Assembly: GCA_007693585.1 (NCBI GenBank) | Contig: REDH01000050.1 | Span: forward strand, 1-64,000 | DNA length: 64,000 nucleotides | Direction of reading: 5' to 3' | From: Deltaproteobacteria bacterium | GTDB lineage: Bacteria; Myxococcota_A; Bradymonadia; REDH01 | In this document: piece after piece, positions 8,637 to 17,088 of the stretch | Numbering within the stretch: position 1 is the first letter of the stretch | Layout: every line of letters starts with the position of its first letter | The notes under the pieces: generated by a model | Seen by the model: the letters and a program-made list of their open reading frames with translations, nothing else | Told to the model about the DNA's origin: nothing | Database searches by the model: none | Translations under genes and position numbers: made by a program

Positions 8637-11042
8637 CTACTCGGCGGGTTCGGGAGCCGGCGTTCTGGAGGGCACCGGCCACTCCGTGGGTTCGGGCGTG
8701 TCGGTGGGTTCGGGCGTGTCGGTGGGTTCGGGCGTGTCGGTGGGGGCAGGGTCGGTTCCCTCGTCACTGACGATGGTGGCCACGTCGATTCGATCGATCT
8801 GTGCGCCGGCCTGGCCGGGGTTTCCGAGCGGGGGGCGCATGCAGCGTTCTCCGCCGCGGCCACCGGGCCCGGCCTGGACGACCAGGTTTTCCTCCACGGG
8901 TTCCGGGACGAGTACGGCTGCGTTCTGGAGTCCCCAGATGCCGATGGAGGGTCCTCCTCCTCCTCCTCCTCCGCAGCCGCCGTCACCGCCGCGCCCGCCG
9001 GTTCCGCCGACGCCGCCGTTTCCGGGTGTGCCGGTCTGGGTGAAGCCGCCGCCGGTGCTGCCGTCACTGCCGCCGCCGCCGCCGGGTCCGCCCTGTCCTC
9101 CGTTGCCGCCCTGTCCACCATTGCCGCCGCCATTGGTGGCGATCTCGACGTTTCGCATCTGCACGGTGGATTCGAGGAGCACGAGTCCAATGGACGCACC
9201 GCCGCCGCCGCCGCCGGTTCCGGGTTGTCCGCCCGTTCCGCCGGCTCCTCCTCCTCCGCCGCCGGCTCCGTCTCCAGCTCCGGTGACGCCGGATCCGCCG
9301 CGTCCCCCACCGCCGCCGCCGGCGCCTCCGCCGCTTGCCCCCGGGGCTCCGCCGGCCCCGGCCGCGGCGACATAGGAGCCGCCGTTCGCGCCCAGGCTTC
9401 CGAGAGCGGCACCTGCTGCACCATGTGCGCCCTGATCTCCCTGACAGCCGTTGTTTCCGGGTTCGCCATCGCGGGAGCCGTTGCCATCCCGTCTTCCGCC
9501 GCGTCCTCCCTGTCCGCAGCTCGCCGGGCCGGTGCGGGCGGCGTTGGCGCCGTTGTCTCCTGCGCCGGCCGAGCCGAACAGGCCTGCGCCTCCGCCGCCT
9601 CGGCCGCCGCCGCCGCTGCGAACGTCGCCGGCACCCACTGCGGCCCCTCCGTTTCGTCCCGATCCGCCGGCACCGGGTGCGCCCTGGCTGCCGTTTCCGC
9701 CCTGGCTGCCATCGCTTCCTGCGCCGCCGGAGCCTGCGCGGATGCTGACGCTCTCGAGGCGGAGGAAGGAGCCGCTGTTGCGGACGATGACGGCGATGGC
9801 GGAGGCGCCGGGTTGGTTCTGGTTGGCGGACTGGAGGTCGAGCTGCACGACGTGGGTGCTGGCGGTCAGGTCGTCGACGACCATGGCCGTGGGGCCCTGG
9901 GAGACGAAGGTCGCGCGTGCGCTGGTGCGGCTGCGGAAGTCGCTGCCGAAGCCCGAGTAGAGGCTGACGCCGGAGGCGAGGCGCAGGGGCTGTGCTGCGG
10001 AGTAGTCGCCCACGGCCACGAAGATCTGGTCGCGCTCGGGGTTGGCTTCCGCGATCTCGATGGCGTTCTGCAGGGTGCGGACGGGGCTCCCCGGGGTCAG
10101 GCCGTCGTTGTTGGCGTCGGAACCGTCGGGGCTGACGAACACGCCCCGGGAGATGTCCCCGTCGTAGCCGTCGCAGTTGGTGTCCCGGCCGTTGGGGACG
10201 TCGACGACGTCGAGGTTCCGGTTGGGGCAGAAGTACTCGCAGCCGGTCTCGTAGGTCCCGTCGAGGTTGAAGTAGCGGTCTTCGCACTCGGCGATCAGGC
10301 ACTGTCGGAACTCACAGGTGGTGATCGCGTTGGGTACGGCACAGCGGTTGCCGCACTCGCCGCAGTTCTCCGGGTCGTTGGCGAAGTCGGTCTCGGGCGG
10401 GCAACCACAGAAGAACGAGTTGGGCGTGCACTGGGTGGCTTCGCGCATGTCGTCGTCACCGAAGCTGACGAACTGGCTGAAGCAGAAGTAGCCCTCCGGG
10501 CAGTCGGTGTCCTCGTCGCAGTCGAGCCCGCAGAAGCTGCCGTCGTCGAGGTCGAGGCAGTAGTCCTCGGTGCCGCCGCACTCGCGGTTTCGGGTGCACG
10601 GGCGGCACAGGGTGTCGTCATCGGGAACGCAGACGAAGGTGCGGTCCTGGCCGAGGCTGGTGAGCACGCAGGAGAAGCCGTTCGGACACTGATCGTTCGT
10701 CAGGTCACAGAACTCGCTGCAGATCCGGCCGCGGTCCGGGTCGGGGATGCAGAGCTGGCCGAGGCACTCTTCCGCCTCGGCGCAGGCCTCCCCGGTCACC
10801 TTGAGGGCGTCGGTGGGATCCGGCTGCTGGGTGGGCGGAGGCTGGCTGACTCCGCCGGTGTCGGCGACCCCGCTGGTGTCCCCCCGGGGTGGGCCGGACC
10901 AGGACGCGTCGGGGTCGATCTCCGAGCCCCCGTCAACGGGAACGGCGTCCCCGCCCGCGCACGCCACGAAGAGTCCGAGGGAGAGGAGGGCGGCGAATGC
11001 CGAACGAAGCAGGTCGGAGGCGAGGCGTGGGTACGGCGTCAT
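8637..11042 (-). CDS. Paralogue of the 3693-5981 lipoprotein; Cys-rich head, beta-helix-like, Gly-rich, ends in EPTDTP repeats
   Basis: Lipobox FVAC; shares PNGRDTNCDGYDGD, TGCEYFCPNRNL, DGDGGCGGGGGGGPSIGIWGLQNAAV with the other protein; C-terminal (EPTDTP)n. Confidence 0.8.
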   Translation of the reverse strand: MTPYPRLASDLLRSAFAALLSLGLFVACAGGDAVPVDGGSEIDPDASWSGPPRGDTSGVADTGGVSQPPPTQQPDPTDALKVTGEACAEAEECLGQLCIPDPDRGRICSEFCDLTNDQCPNGFSCVLTSLGQDRTFVCVPDDDTLCRPCTRNRECGGTEDYCLDLDDGSFCGLDCDEDTDCPEGYFCFSQFVSFGDDDMREATQCTPNSFFCGCPPETDFANDPENCGECGNRCAVPNAITTCEFRQCLIAECEDRYFNLDGTYETGCEYFCPNRNLDVVDVPNGRDTNCDGYDGDISRGVFVSPDGSDANNDGLTPGSPVRTLQNAIEIAEANPERDQIFVAVGDYSAAQPLRLASGVSLYSGFGSDFRSRTSARATFVSQGPTAMVVDDLTASTHVVQLDLQSANQNQPGASAIAVIVRNSGSFLRLESVSIRAGSGGAGSDGSQGGNGSQGAPGAGGSGRNGGAAVGAGDVRSGGGGRGGGGAGLFGSAGAGDNGANAARTGPASCGQGGRGGRRDGNGSRDGEPGNNGCQGDQGAHGAAGAALGSLGANGGSYVAAAGAGGAPGASGGGAGGGGGGRGGSGVTGAGDGAGGGGGGAGGTGGQPGTGGGGGGASIGLVLLESTVQMRNVEIATNGGGNGGQGGNGGQGGPGGGGGSDGSTGGGFTQTGTPGNGGVGGTGGRGGDGGCGGGGGGGPSIGIWGLQNAAVLVPEPVEENLVVQAGPGGRGGERCMRPPLGNPGQAGAQIDRIDVATIVSDEGTDPAPTDTPEPTDTPEPTDTPEPTEWPVPSRTPAPEPAE
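8691..8744. repeat. 18-bp perfect tandem repeat x3 (ttcgggcgtgtcggtggg)
   Basis: Direct reading; encodes EPTDTP repeats on minus strand. Confidence 0.95.
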
Positions 11043-11361
11043 GATCTGTGCGCTCTCGATTCGGAAGGTTCGGCAATGGCGTCGCGCGCCGGTGCGGGCG
11101 TCCGAGAGGCTGCCCCATGTCGGGGGGGTGGCCTTCGCCCGTGCGTGTCGCGGTGGGCGACAGGCGGTGGCGTCTTGCGTCCGGCAGAGCCCCCGGCTCG
11201 GGAGCATACTGGCGATGGCTGGCGGAGTCAAAGCCACCAGCGCATCCCGCGCAACGAGTCGCTACCCCTTTCGTTCCGGGGGCGCTATGACCAGTGCACC
11301 GCAGGGCGGGCGCGGACCCACGCGGTGCCGCGGTCGTGACGACCCCCACCCGGAGGCAGCC

Positions 11362-11670
11362 ATGAGCGAGTCGAGTGAAGGAGGCCGGAGCAGCGCATCG
11401 GAGACGTCCCCCCCCGGTGTCGACTTCACGACCCTGGTGCTGTCCCTGCGGCAGAGCACGCTGCTGATGCTCCGTCTGGTGGAGGATGAAGACGCTCCGG
11501 TCGAGCCCGACCTTCCCGGGGCACGTCTGCAGATCGACCTGCTCGAGGTTCTCGAACGGAAGACCCGGGGGAACCTCGACGCGGACGAGGAGAAGCTGCT
11601 CACCGCGGTGCTGTACGAGCTTCGCATGGCGTGGGTCGAGATCCGCAACCGGCCACAGGACGGTGGATGA
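11362..11670 (+). CDS. DUF1844-like protein
   Basis: VDFTTLVLSLRQSTLLML... GARLQIDLLEVLERKTRGNLDADEEKLLTAVLYELRMAWVE. Confidence 0.8.
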   Translation: MSESSEGGRSSASETSPPGVDFTTLVLSLRQSTLLMLRLVEDEDAPVEPDLPGARLQIDLLEVLERKTRGNLDADEEKLLTAVLYELRMAWVEIRNRPQDGG

Positions 11671-12818
11671 GGTCGGATGTCCCAGCGCTTCCAGGCTCCT
11701 GCCGGTGGCTCCTCGCCTGGGTCGCCGCAACCGTGGGCCTTGCGGGCGGCGGATGCGCCGAGCCGCAGCCCGAGATGTACAGCCTCGCGGCGCCGACGAT
11801 CCACGTTCCTGCCGCTCCGGTTCCCGTGTCCGGCCCGGTCGTTCCCCGCTCCGACGCCCCATCGAGCTTCGCTGCCCTCGTCGAGAGGGTGCGCCCGGCC
11901 GTGGTCAACATCCACACGACCCAGGAGGTCGATGCGGTCGAGTTCGCCGCGGCCCTGCTCGGGAGCAACGGAGCGGGTCGGGACAACCAGTCGCTGGGAT
12001 CGGGCTTCCTGATCGATGACGACGGGCTGATCCTGACGTCGGGCCATGTCATCGAGAAGGCAACCGAAATCCGCGTCATCCTGCACAACGGCACGCGGGT
12101 GGCAGCCGATGTGGTCGGCCTCGATCGCGCCACGGATCTGGCGCTGCTTCGCATCACCCCGCCCGAGGGGATTCGACCGCTGGCGCTCGCCGGGGGAGAC
12201 GCGATCCGCGTCGGAGACTGGGTCATCGCGGTCGGCAATCCCTTCGGACTGGCTTCCACGGTGACCGCAGGCATCGTCTCCGCCATCGGTCGGCAGGATC
12301 TCGAACTGGGTCGGGAGTTGACGCTGGCCGACCTGCTGCAGACGGACGCTTCGATCAATCCGGGCAACAGCGGAGGTCCCCTCGTCAACATGGACGGCGA
12401 CGTCGTGGGCATCAACACCGCCATCAACCGGGAAGGGCAGGGGATCGGCTTTGCCATTCCGGCGCATGTCGCCCGCACGATTCTTCAGCCGCTCCGGGAC
12501 GAAGGACGCGTGCGACGGGCGTGGCTGGGAATCCGGATGCGACCGATCGACGAGGAGGTGGCGGTGCAGCACGGTCTCGAGGAGGGCAACGGCGTACGGG
12601 TTACCCACGTGACCGAGGACGGCCCGGCGTACCGCGCGGGAATCCGCCGCGACGATCTCCTCCTGCGCTTCAACGAAGCCGACATCCGCAACACCACCGA
12701 TCTCCGGTGGACCGTCGGCATGGCCGGCATCGGAAACACCGTCCCCATCGAGCTCCTGCGCGCAGGAAGCACCCTCACCGTCGAGGTCACCCTCGGCCGA
12801 ATGCCGGAGCCGGACTGA
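11667..12818 (+). CDS. HtrA/DegP-like trypsin-family serine protease with one PDZ domain, predicted lipoprotein
   Basis: Triad motifs SGHVIE, ATDLALLRI, INPGNSGGPLVN; PDZ-like C-terminus; lipobox LAGGGC; ATGA overlap with DUF1844 gene. Confidence 0.9.
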   Translation: MRSDVPALPGSCRWLLAWVAATVGLAGGGCAEPQPEMYSLAAPTIHVPAAPVPVSGPVVPRSDAPSSFAALVERVRPAVVNIHTTQEVDAVEFAAALLGSNGAGRDNQSLGSGFLIDDDGLILTSGHVIEKATEIRVILHNGTRVAADVVGLDRATDLALLRITPPEGIRPLALAGGDAIRVGDWVIAVGNPFGLASTVTAGIVSAIGRQDLELGRELTLADLLQTDASINPGNSGGPLVNMDGDVVGINTAINREGQGIGFAIPAHVARTILQPLRDEGRVRRAWLGIRMRPIDEEVAVQHGLEEGNGVRVTHVTEDGPAYRAGIRRDDLLLRFNEADIRNTTDLRWTVGMAGIGNTVPIELLRAGSTLTVEVTLGRMPEPD

Positions 12819-12948
12819 ATCCCGCACGGCCGCCCCCGTGCATCGGCCACCCCGCATCCAGGCGCTGCCCGGACAGGGGACCGGCCGGCACCGACCCAGC
12901 GTACAGACCCATCCGAATCCCGCACCTTCGCCACTCCCGCTGCAGACC

Positions 12949-15678
12949 ATGAATCTCGATCGCTTCTCCGACAGGGCCCAGGCCGCCATCGTCCACGCCC
13001 GCAGCTACGCCAGCGACCTCCGCCACCCCCGCGTGATGCCGGGACATATCGTGGTCGCGCTTCTCGCGGATCGCCGTGGTGTCGTCCCGGCCATGCTGCG
13101 CCGGCTCGGCGCGGACCCGGAACGGCTCGAGCGCCGCCTGCATGCCGATCTCTCCCGGATGCCCCGCGATGGAGGCGGTTCCGTGGGCTGGGATACCACG
13201 GCGCGGATCGTGCTCGAGGATGCGCTGCGGCAGTCCCGCCGTGAGCGGGACGACCTCGTGCGGTCCCACCATCTGCTGATCGCCGCTGCGGACGGCCCGG
13301 TCGGCCAGACGCGCTCGGCGCTGGCCGACGCGGGGGTCACGCGCACCGCGCTGGCGTTTCTCGCCCGGGATATGAAGGACGCCATCGCGCGGGAGCGCAG
13401 CGGTCGCTCGGGGGTCGAGCTGGAGCGGGCCGAAACCGCGAGCGGACGCGAGGAGCGACCATCCAGCGCCGGCGGCGAAGACCCCGTCGGAGGCGAGGGA
13501 GAGTTCCTGTCCCAATTCAAGCTGCTCTCCCAGTTCGGGCGCGATCTCACGGAGCTCGCGCTCGGGGGGAGCCTCGACCCGGTGGTCGGGCGGGACAGGG
13601 AGATCCGCCGGCTCGTGCAGGTGCTGGGACGCCGATCCAAGAACAACCCGATCCTGGTGGGCGAAGCCGGTGTCGGGAAGACATCGGTGATCCATGGGCT
13701 CGCGCACCGCATCGCCCACCGGGACGTGCCCCAGCGCCTCCTCGATCGGCGGATCGTTCAGCTCGACATGGGAGCGCTGGTGGCCGGAACCAGCCTGCGG
13801 GGGCAGTTCGAGGAGAGGCTGCGCCGGCTCATTCAGGAGGTCGCCGGGGCTCAGGGGCGCATCCTGCTCTATCTCGACGATCTCCACACCATCGTCGGTG
13901 GACGGGACGGGGATGGCAACGGCGCGGCCAATCTGCTCAAGCCGGCGCTGGCCCGCGGGGAGATTTCCCTGATCGGGACCACGACACCGTCGGGCTTCCG
14001 CAACCAGATCGAGAAGGACAAGGCGCTCGAGCGACTCTTCCAGGGCATCGAGGTGCCGGAGTCGAGCGTGGAGGAGAGCATTGCCATACTTCGCGGCATC
14101 AAGCAGAAGTACGAGATTCATCACCGGGTTCGCATCCTCGACGAGGCCGTCGTGGCCGCCGTGGAGCTGTCGCGCCGCTACGTGATGGAGCGCCTCCTGC
14201 CGGACAAGGCGGTCGACCTCATGGACGAGGCGGCGAGCAGGCTGCGGATGGAGATCGATTCGCAGCCCGCCGAGCTCGACGATCTGCGTCGTCGACTGCT
14301 CCGCATCGAAGGGGAGAAGGAGTCCCTGCGGAGTGCGGGCGTGGCCAGCCGGGACGCCCTTGATGCGCGAGCGGCGGAAGCGGCCGAGCTGCGCGAGCGG
14401 ATCCGTACGCTGGACGAACGGCTGCAGGCGGAGAAGGGAGCGATCGAGGAGCTGTCGCGGCTGAAGGCCGAGGTGGAAGCCACCACCAAGCTGGTGGAGA
14501 AGGCGCGGCAGGAGGACGATCTCGAGCGGGCGGCCGAGCTCAAGTATGGTGTGCTGCGGGAGCTGGAGAAGGAAGTGGAGGCCGCGACCGGGCGTCTCGA
14601 CGCCCTGCATGGGGAGGGGCGGCTCATCCGGGAGGATGTGGCGGAGGAGGATGTTGCCGGGGTGGTGGCCGAGTGGACCGGGATCCCGGTGACGCGAATG
14701 CTGGAGGGAGAGCGTCAGAAGCTTCTCGCGGTCGAGGAGAGGCTCGGCAACCGTGTCATCGGTCAGTGGCCGGCCGTGCGGGCCATTTCGGCCGCCGTGC
14801 GCCGCGCCAGGGCCGGGGTGCAGGAGCGCAACCGGCCGATCGGAAACTTCTTCTTCGTCGGGCCGACCGGCGTGGGCAAGACCGAGCTCGCCAAGGCCCT
14901 CGCGGAGTTCCTCTTCGACTCCGAGGATGCCCTCATTCGCATCGACATGTCGGAGTACATGGAGCAGTCCAAGGTCAACACACTCATCGGCGCCGCGTTC
15001 GGGTACGTGGACTCCGACCGGGGCGGTCTGCTCACGGAGGCGGTGCGCCGGAGGCCTTACAGCGTCGTGCTGTTCGACGAAGCCGAGAAGGCGCACCCGG
15101 ATGTCTTCAACATCCTTCTGCAGGTGCTGGATGAGGGTCGGCTGTCGGACTCCCAGGGGAGGACCATCGACTTCACCAACACGATCATCATCATGACCAG
15201 CAACATCGGGGCGCGCCGCATCCTCGACCTCACGGGACAGGTTCCCTACGAGGAGCTCGATGTGGAGGTTCGCGAAATCCTGAAGGATCACTTCAAGCCC
15301 GAGTTCCTCAACCGGCTCGATGCCACCATCGTGTTCAACGCGCTCGATCGCGACTCCCTCTCGCGCATCGCGGAGATCCTGGTGAGGCGGCTGCAGCGGC
15401 TGCTCGCCGAGCAGGACCTCGCCATCCGATTCACGCCCGAAGCGGCCGAGCTCGTCCTCGAAGCAGGGTTCCAGCCGGAGTTCGGCGCTCGCCCCCTGCG
15501 GAGGGCGCTGCTCAACCTCGTGCAGGATCCGCTGGCCATGCACCTCCTCGAGGGAGACTTCGGGCCCGGCGACACGGTGCTCGTCGACGCCGGCGATGCC
15601 GGCCTGGTGTTCACCCGGGACACCGCGGTGCCGGACGGCGATGGATCAGCGGAGCAGGAGCCCGATCCGGACGAGTGA
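12949..15678 (+). CDS. ClpB-like double AAA+ ATPase with divergent NBD1
   Basis: Clp N-domain, Walker A GEAGVGKT and GPTGVGKT, coiled-coil M-domain, GVVAEWTGIPVTRM, FDEAEKAHPDVFNILLQVLDEGRLSDSQGR. Confidence 0.9.
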   Translation: MNLDRFSDRAQAAIVHARSYASDLRHPRVMPGHIVVALLADRRGVVPAMLRRLGADPERLERRLHADLSRMPRDGGGSVGWDTTARIVLEDALRQSRRERDDLVRSHHLLIAAADGPVGQTRSALADAGVTRTALAFLARDMKDAIARERSGRSGVELERAETASGREERPSSAGGEDPVGGEGEFLSQFKLLSQFGRDLTELALGGSLDPVVGRDREIRRLVQVLGRRSKNNPILVGEAGVGKTSVIHGLAHRIAHRDVPQRLLDRRIVQLDMGALVAGTSLRGQFEERLRRLIQEVAGAQGRILLYLDDLHTIVGGRDGDGNGAANLLKPALARGEISLIGTTTPSGFRNQIEKDKALERLFQGIEVPESSVEESIAILRGIKQKYEIHHRVRILDEAVVAAVELSRRYVMERLLPDKAVDLMDEAASRLRMEIDSQPAELDDLRRRLLRIEGEKESLRSAGVASRDALDARAAEAAELRERIRTLDERLQAEKGAIEELSRLKAEVEATTKLVEKARQEDDLERAAELKYGVLRELEKEVEAATGRLDALHGEGRLIREDVAEEDVAGVVAEWTGIPVTRMLEGERQKLLAVEERLGNRVIGQWPAVRAISAAVRRARAGVQERNRPIGNFFFVGPTGVGKTELAKALAEFLFDSEDALIRIDMSEYMEQSKVNTLIGAAFGYVDSDRGGLLTEAVRRRPYSVVLFDEAEKAHPDVFNILLQVLDEGRLSDSQGRTIDFTNTIIIMTSNIGARRILDLTGQVPYEELDVEVREILKDHFKPEFLNRLDATIVFNALDRDSLSRIAEILVRRLQRLLAEQDLAIRFTPEAAELVLEAGFQPEFGARPLRRALLNLVQDPLAMHLLEGDFGPGDTVLVDAGDAGLVFTRDTAVPDGDGSAEQEPDPDE

Positions 15679-15689
15679 GCTGGCTCCCG

Positions 15690-16976
15690 TCAGCCACACA
15701 TCCGCATGGCGGTGGCGATGACGGCGAGGGCGACGAGCATGCCGGAGAAGCCCCACCGCACGAAGCGAGCGCGGGCGCTCTCCTCGACCGGGGCAACGGA
15801 GCGGAGCGCAGGAGAGGGAGCGCCTTCATCGCGGCTGTCGGTGTGCTGGTCCGGGCCGCCTCGGGTGCCGCCGGCCTCGTCCGGGGCGTCGGGTGCGTCT
15901 CCTGCTCCCGTAGGCTCGGGCGTTTCCGGGACCCTCTCCCCGGTGGGCGAGGAACCGGCAGACCGGTATGCCGCCGGCGTGTCTGCGGCGTCATCGGCTG
16001 CGGCTGTCGATGCGGAGCGGCTGACGAGCGGTCCGGGGCTGAGGTTGCCCACGCGAGCTGCGGCCTGCTCGTTTCCGTCGGCCCAGGGGGCGAGCAGCCA
16101 GACCTCGCCGAAACCGGGGGTGTCCCGGGAGGGCAGGGTGTCCGGGTGCAGCAGGGGGAGCAGTCGCGACATCCGGGCGAGGCGCTTCTTGTGGAAGGGC
16201 TGCATGCAGTGTGCGACGAGCAGGGAGACTCCCTCCGGGCGGGTTCGGATGCGTTGCCAGGCGTCCGGGGTGACCGGTGCTTCCTGCACCCCGGTGGGCC
16301 GCCGTCCGGAGAACATCCAGGAGAGGAGGGCACCGAAGCTGTAGACATCGGCGCGGGGGCTGACGAAGCGGCCCGAGACCTCTCCGGCGATCTCCGGCGC
16401 ACGCCATCCCGGGACACCCCAGGCCCTCACCGGCTCGGCCCGCGCGCCGCGCTGTCCGGCGTGGCCTGTGCCCACGAGGCGGACGCCTCCCTCCTCGGTG
16501 AGCACGATGTGCGCGGGGTGAAGCCCCCGGAACACGATGTCCGCGTCGTGGAGTCCGTCGAGGATGTCCGCGATGCGTCGCGCGATCCGGAGCCCCTCCT
16601 CGAGGTCGAATCCATCGGGGCAGTGCCGGGCTGCGTGGTCCTCGAGGGTGGTGCCGGCGATGTGTCGATAGACCACGACGGGCTCGCTGGTGCCGTCCTC
16701 GCTGACGAGGACGAGGTCCCCACCGTCCGGAAGCCCGGGAAGCCCACGTCGGAGGATATCGGCCTCGAGCGCGGCTGCCTCCCGTCGGAGCTGGCGGGCC
16801 GCCTCGTCCAGGGTGTCGGGCCAGGCGATGGCCTTGAGCACGACGGGAGTCTCGTCGTGTTCGGAGTCGACCCCGAGGGCGAGCTGGTAGCTGGTGCCGT
16901 CGAGCCAGCGCCGGTCGAGCCGGTACCGGCGCGAGCCGGTGCGTTGATCGTGGAGGTACGTTCCGGGTTGTGGCAT
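15690..16976 (-). CDS. Membrane-anchored Ser/Thr kinase-fold pseudokinase
   Basis: Kinase-like VVLK, FRGLHPAHIVL (HRDLKPxN position lacking Asp), GTG at DFG, APEI, VYSFGALLSWMFSGRRP; C-terminal TM. Confidence 0.75.
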   Translation of the reverse strand: MPQPGTYLHDQRTGSRRYRLDRRWLDGTSYQLALGVDSEHDETPVVLKAIAWPDTLDEAARQLRREAAALEADILRRGLPGLPDGGDLVLVSEDGTSEPVVVYRHIAGTTLEDHAARHCPDGFDLEEGLRIARRIADILDGLHDADIVFRGLHPAHIVLTEEGGVRLVGTGHAGQRGARAEPVRAWGVPGWRAPEIAGEVSGRFVSPRADVYSFGALLSWMFSGRRPTGVQEAPVTPDAWQRIRTRPEGVSLLVAHCMQPFHKKRLARMSRLLPLLHPDTLPSRDTPGFGEVWLLAPWADGNEQAAARVGNLSPGPLVSRSASTAAADDAADTPAAYRSAGSSPTGERVPETPEPTGAGDAPDAPDEAGGTRGGPDQHTDSRDEGAPSPALRSVAPVEESARARFVRWGFSGMLVALAVIATAMRMCG

Positions 16977-17088
16977 GACGGGGTCCTCGGGGTCGCGTCG
17001 GCGCGGAGCGGGGCATGAGGTCCGGGGGAGGGGTTGGCAAGGGCAGGCGGGTGGTGGGGGAGCACGGGAAACGAGTGCGGTGAATCGG

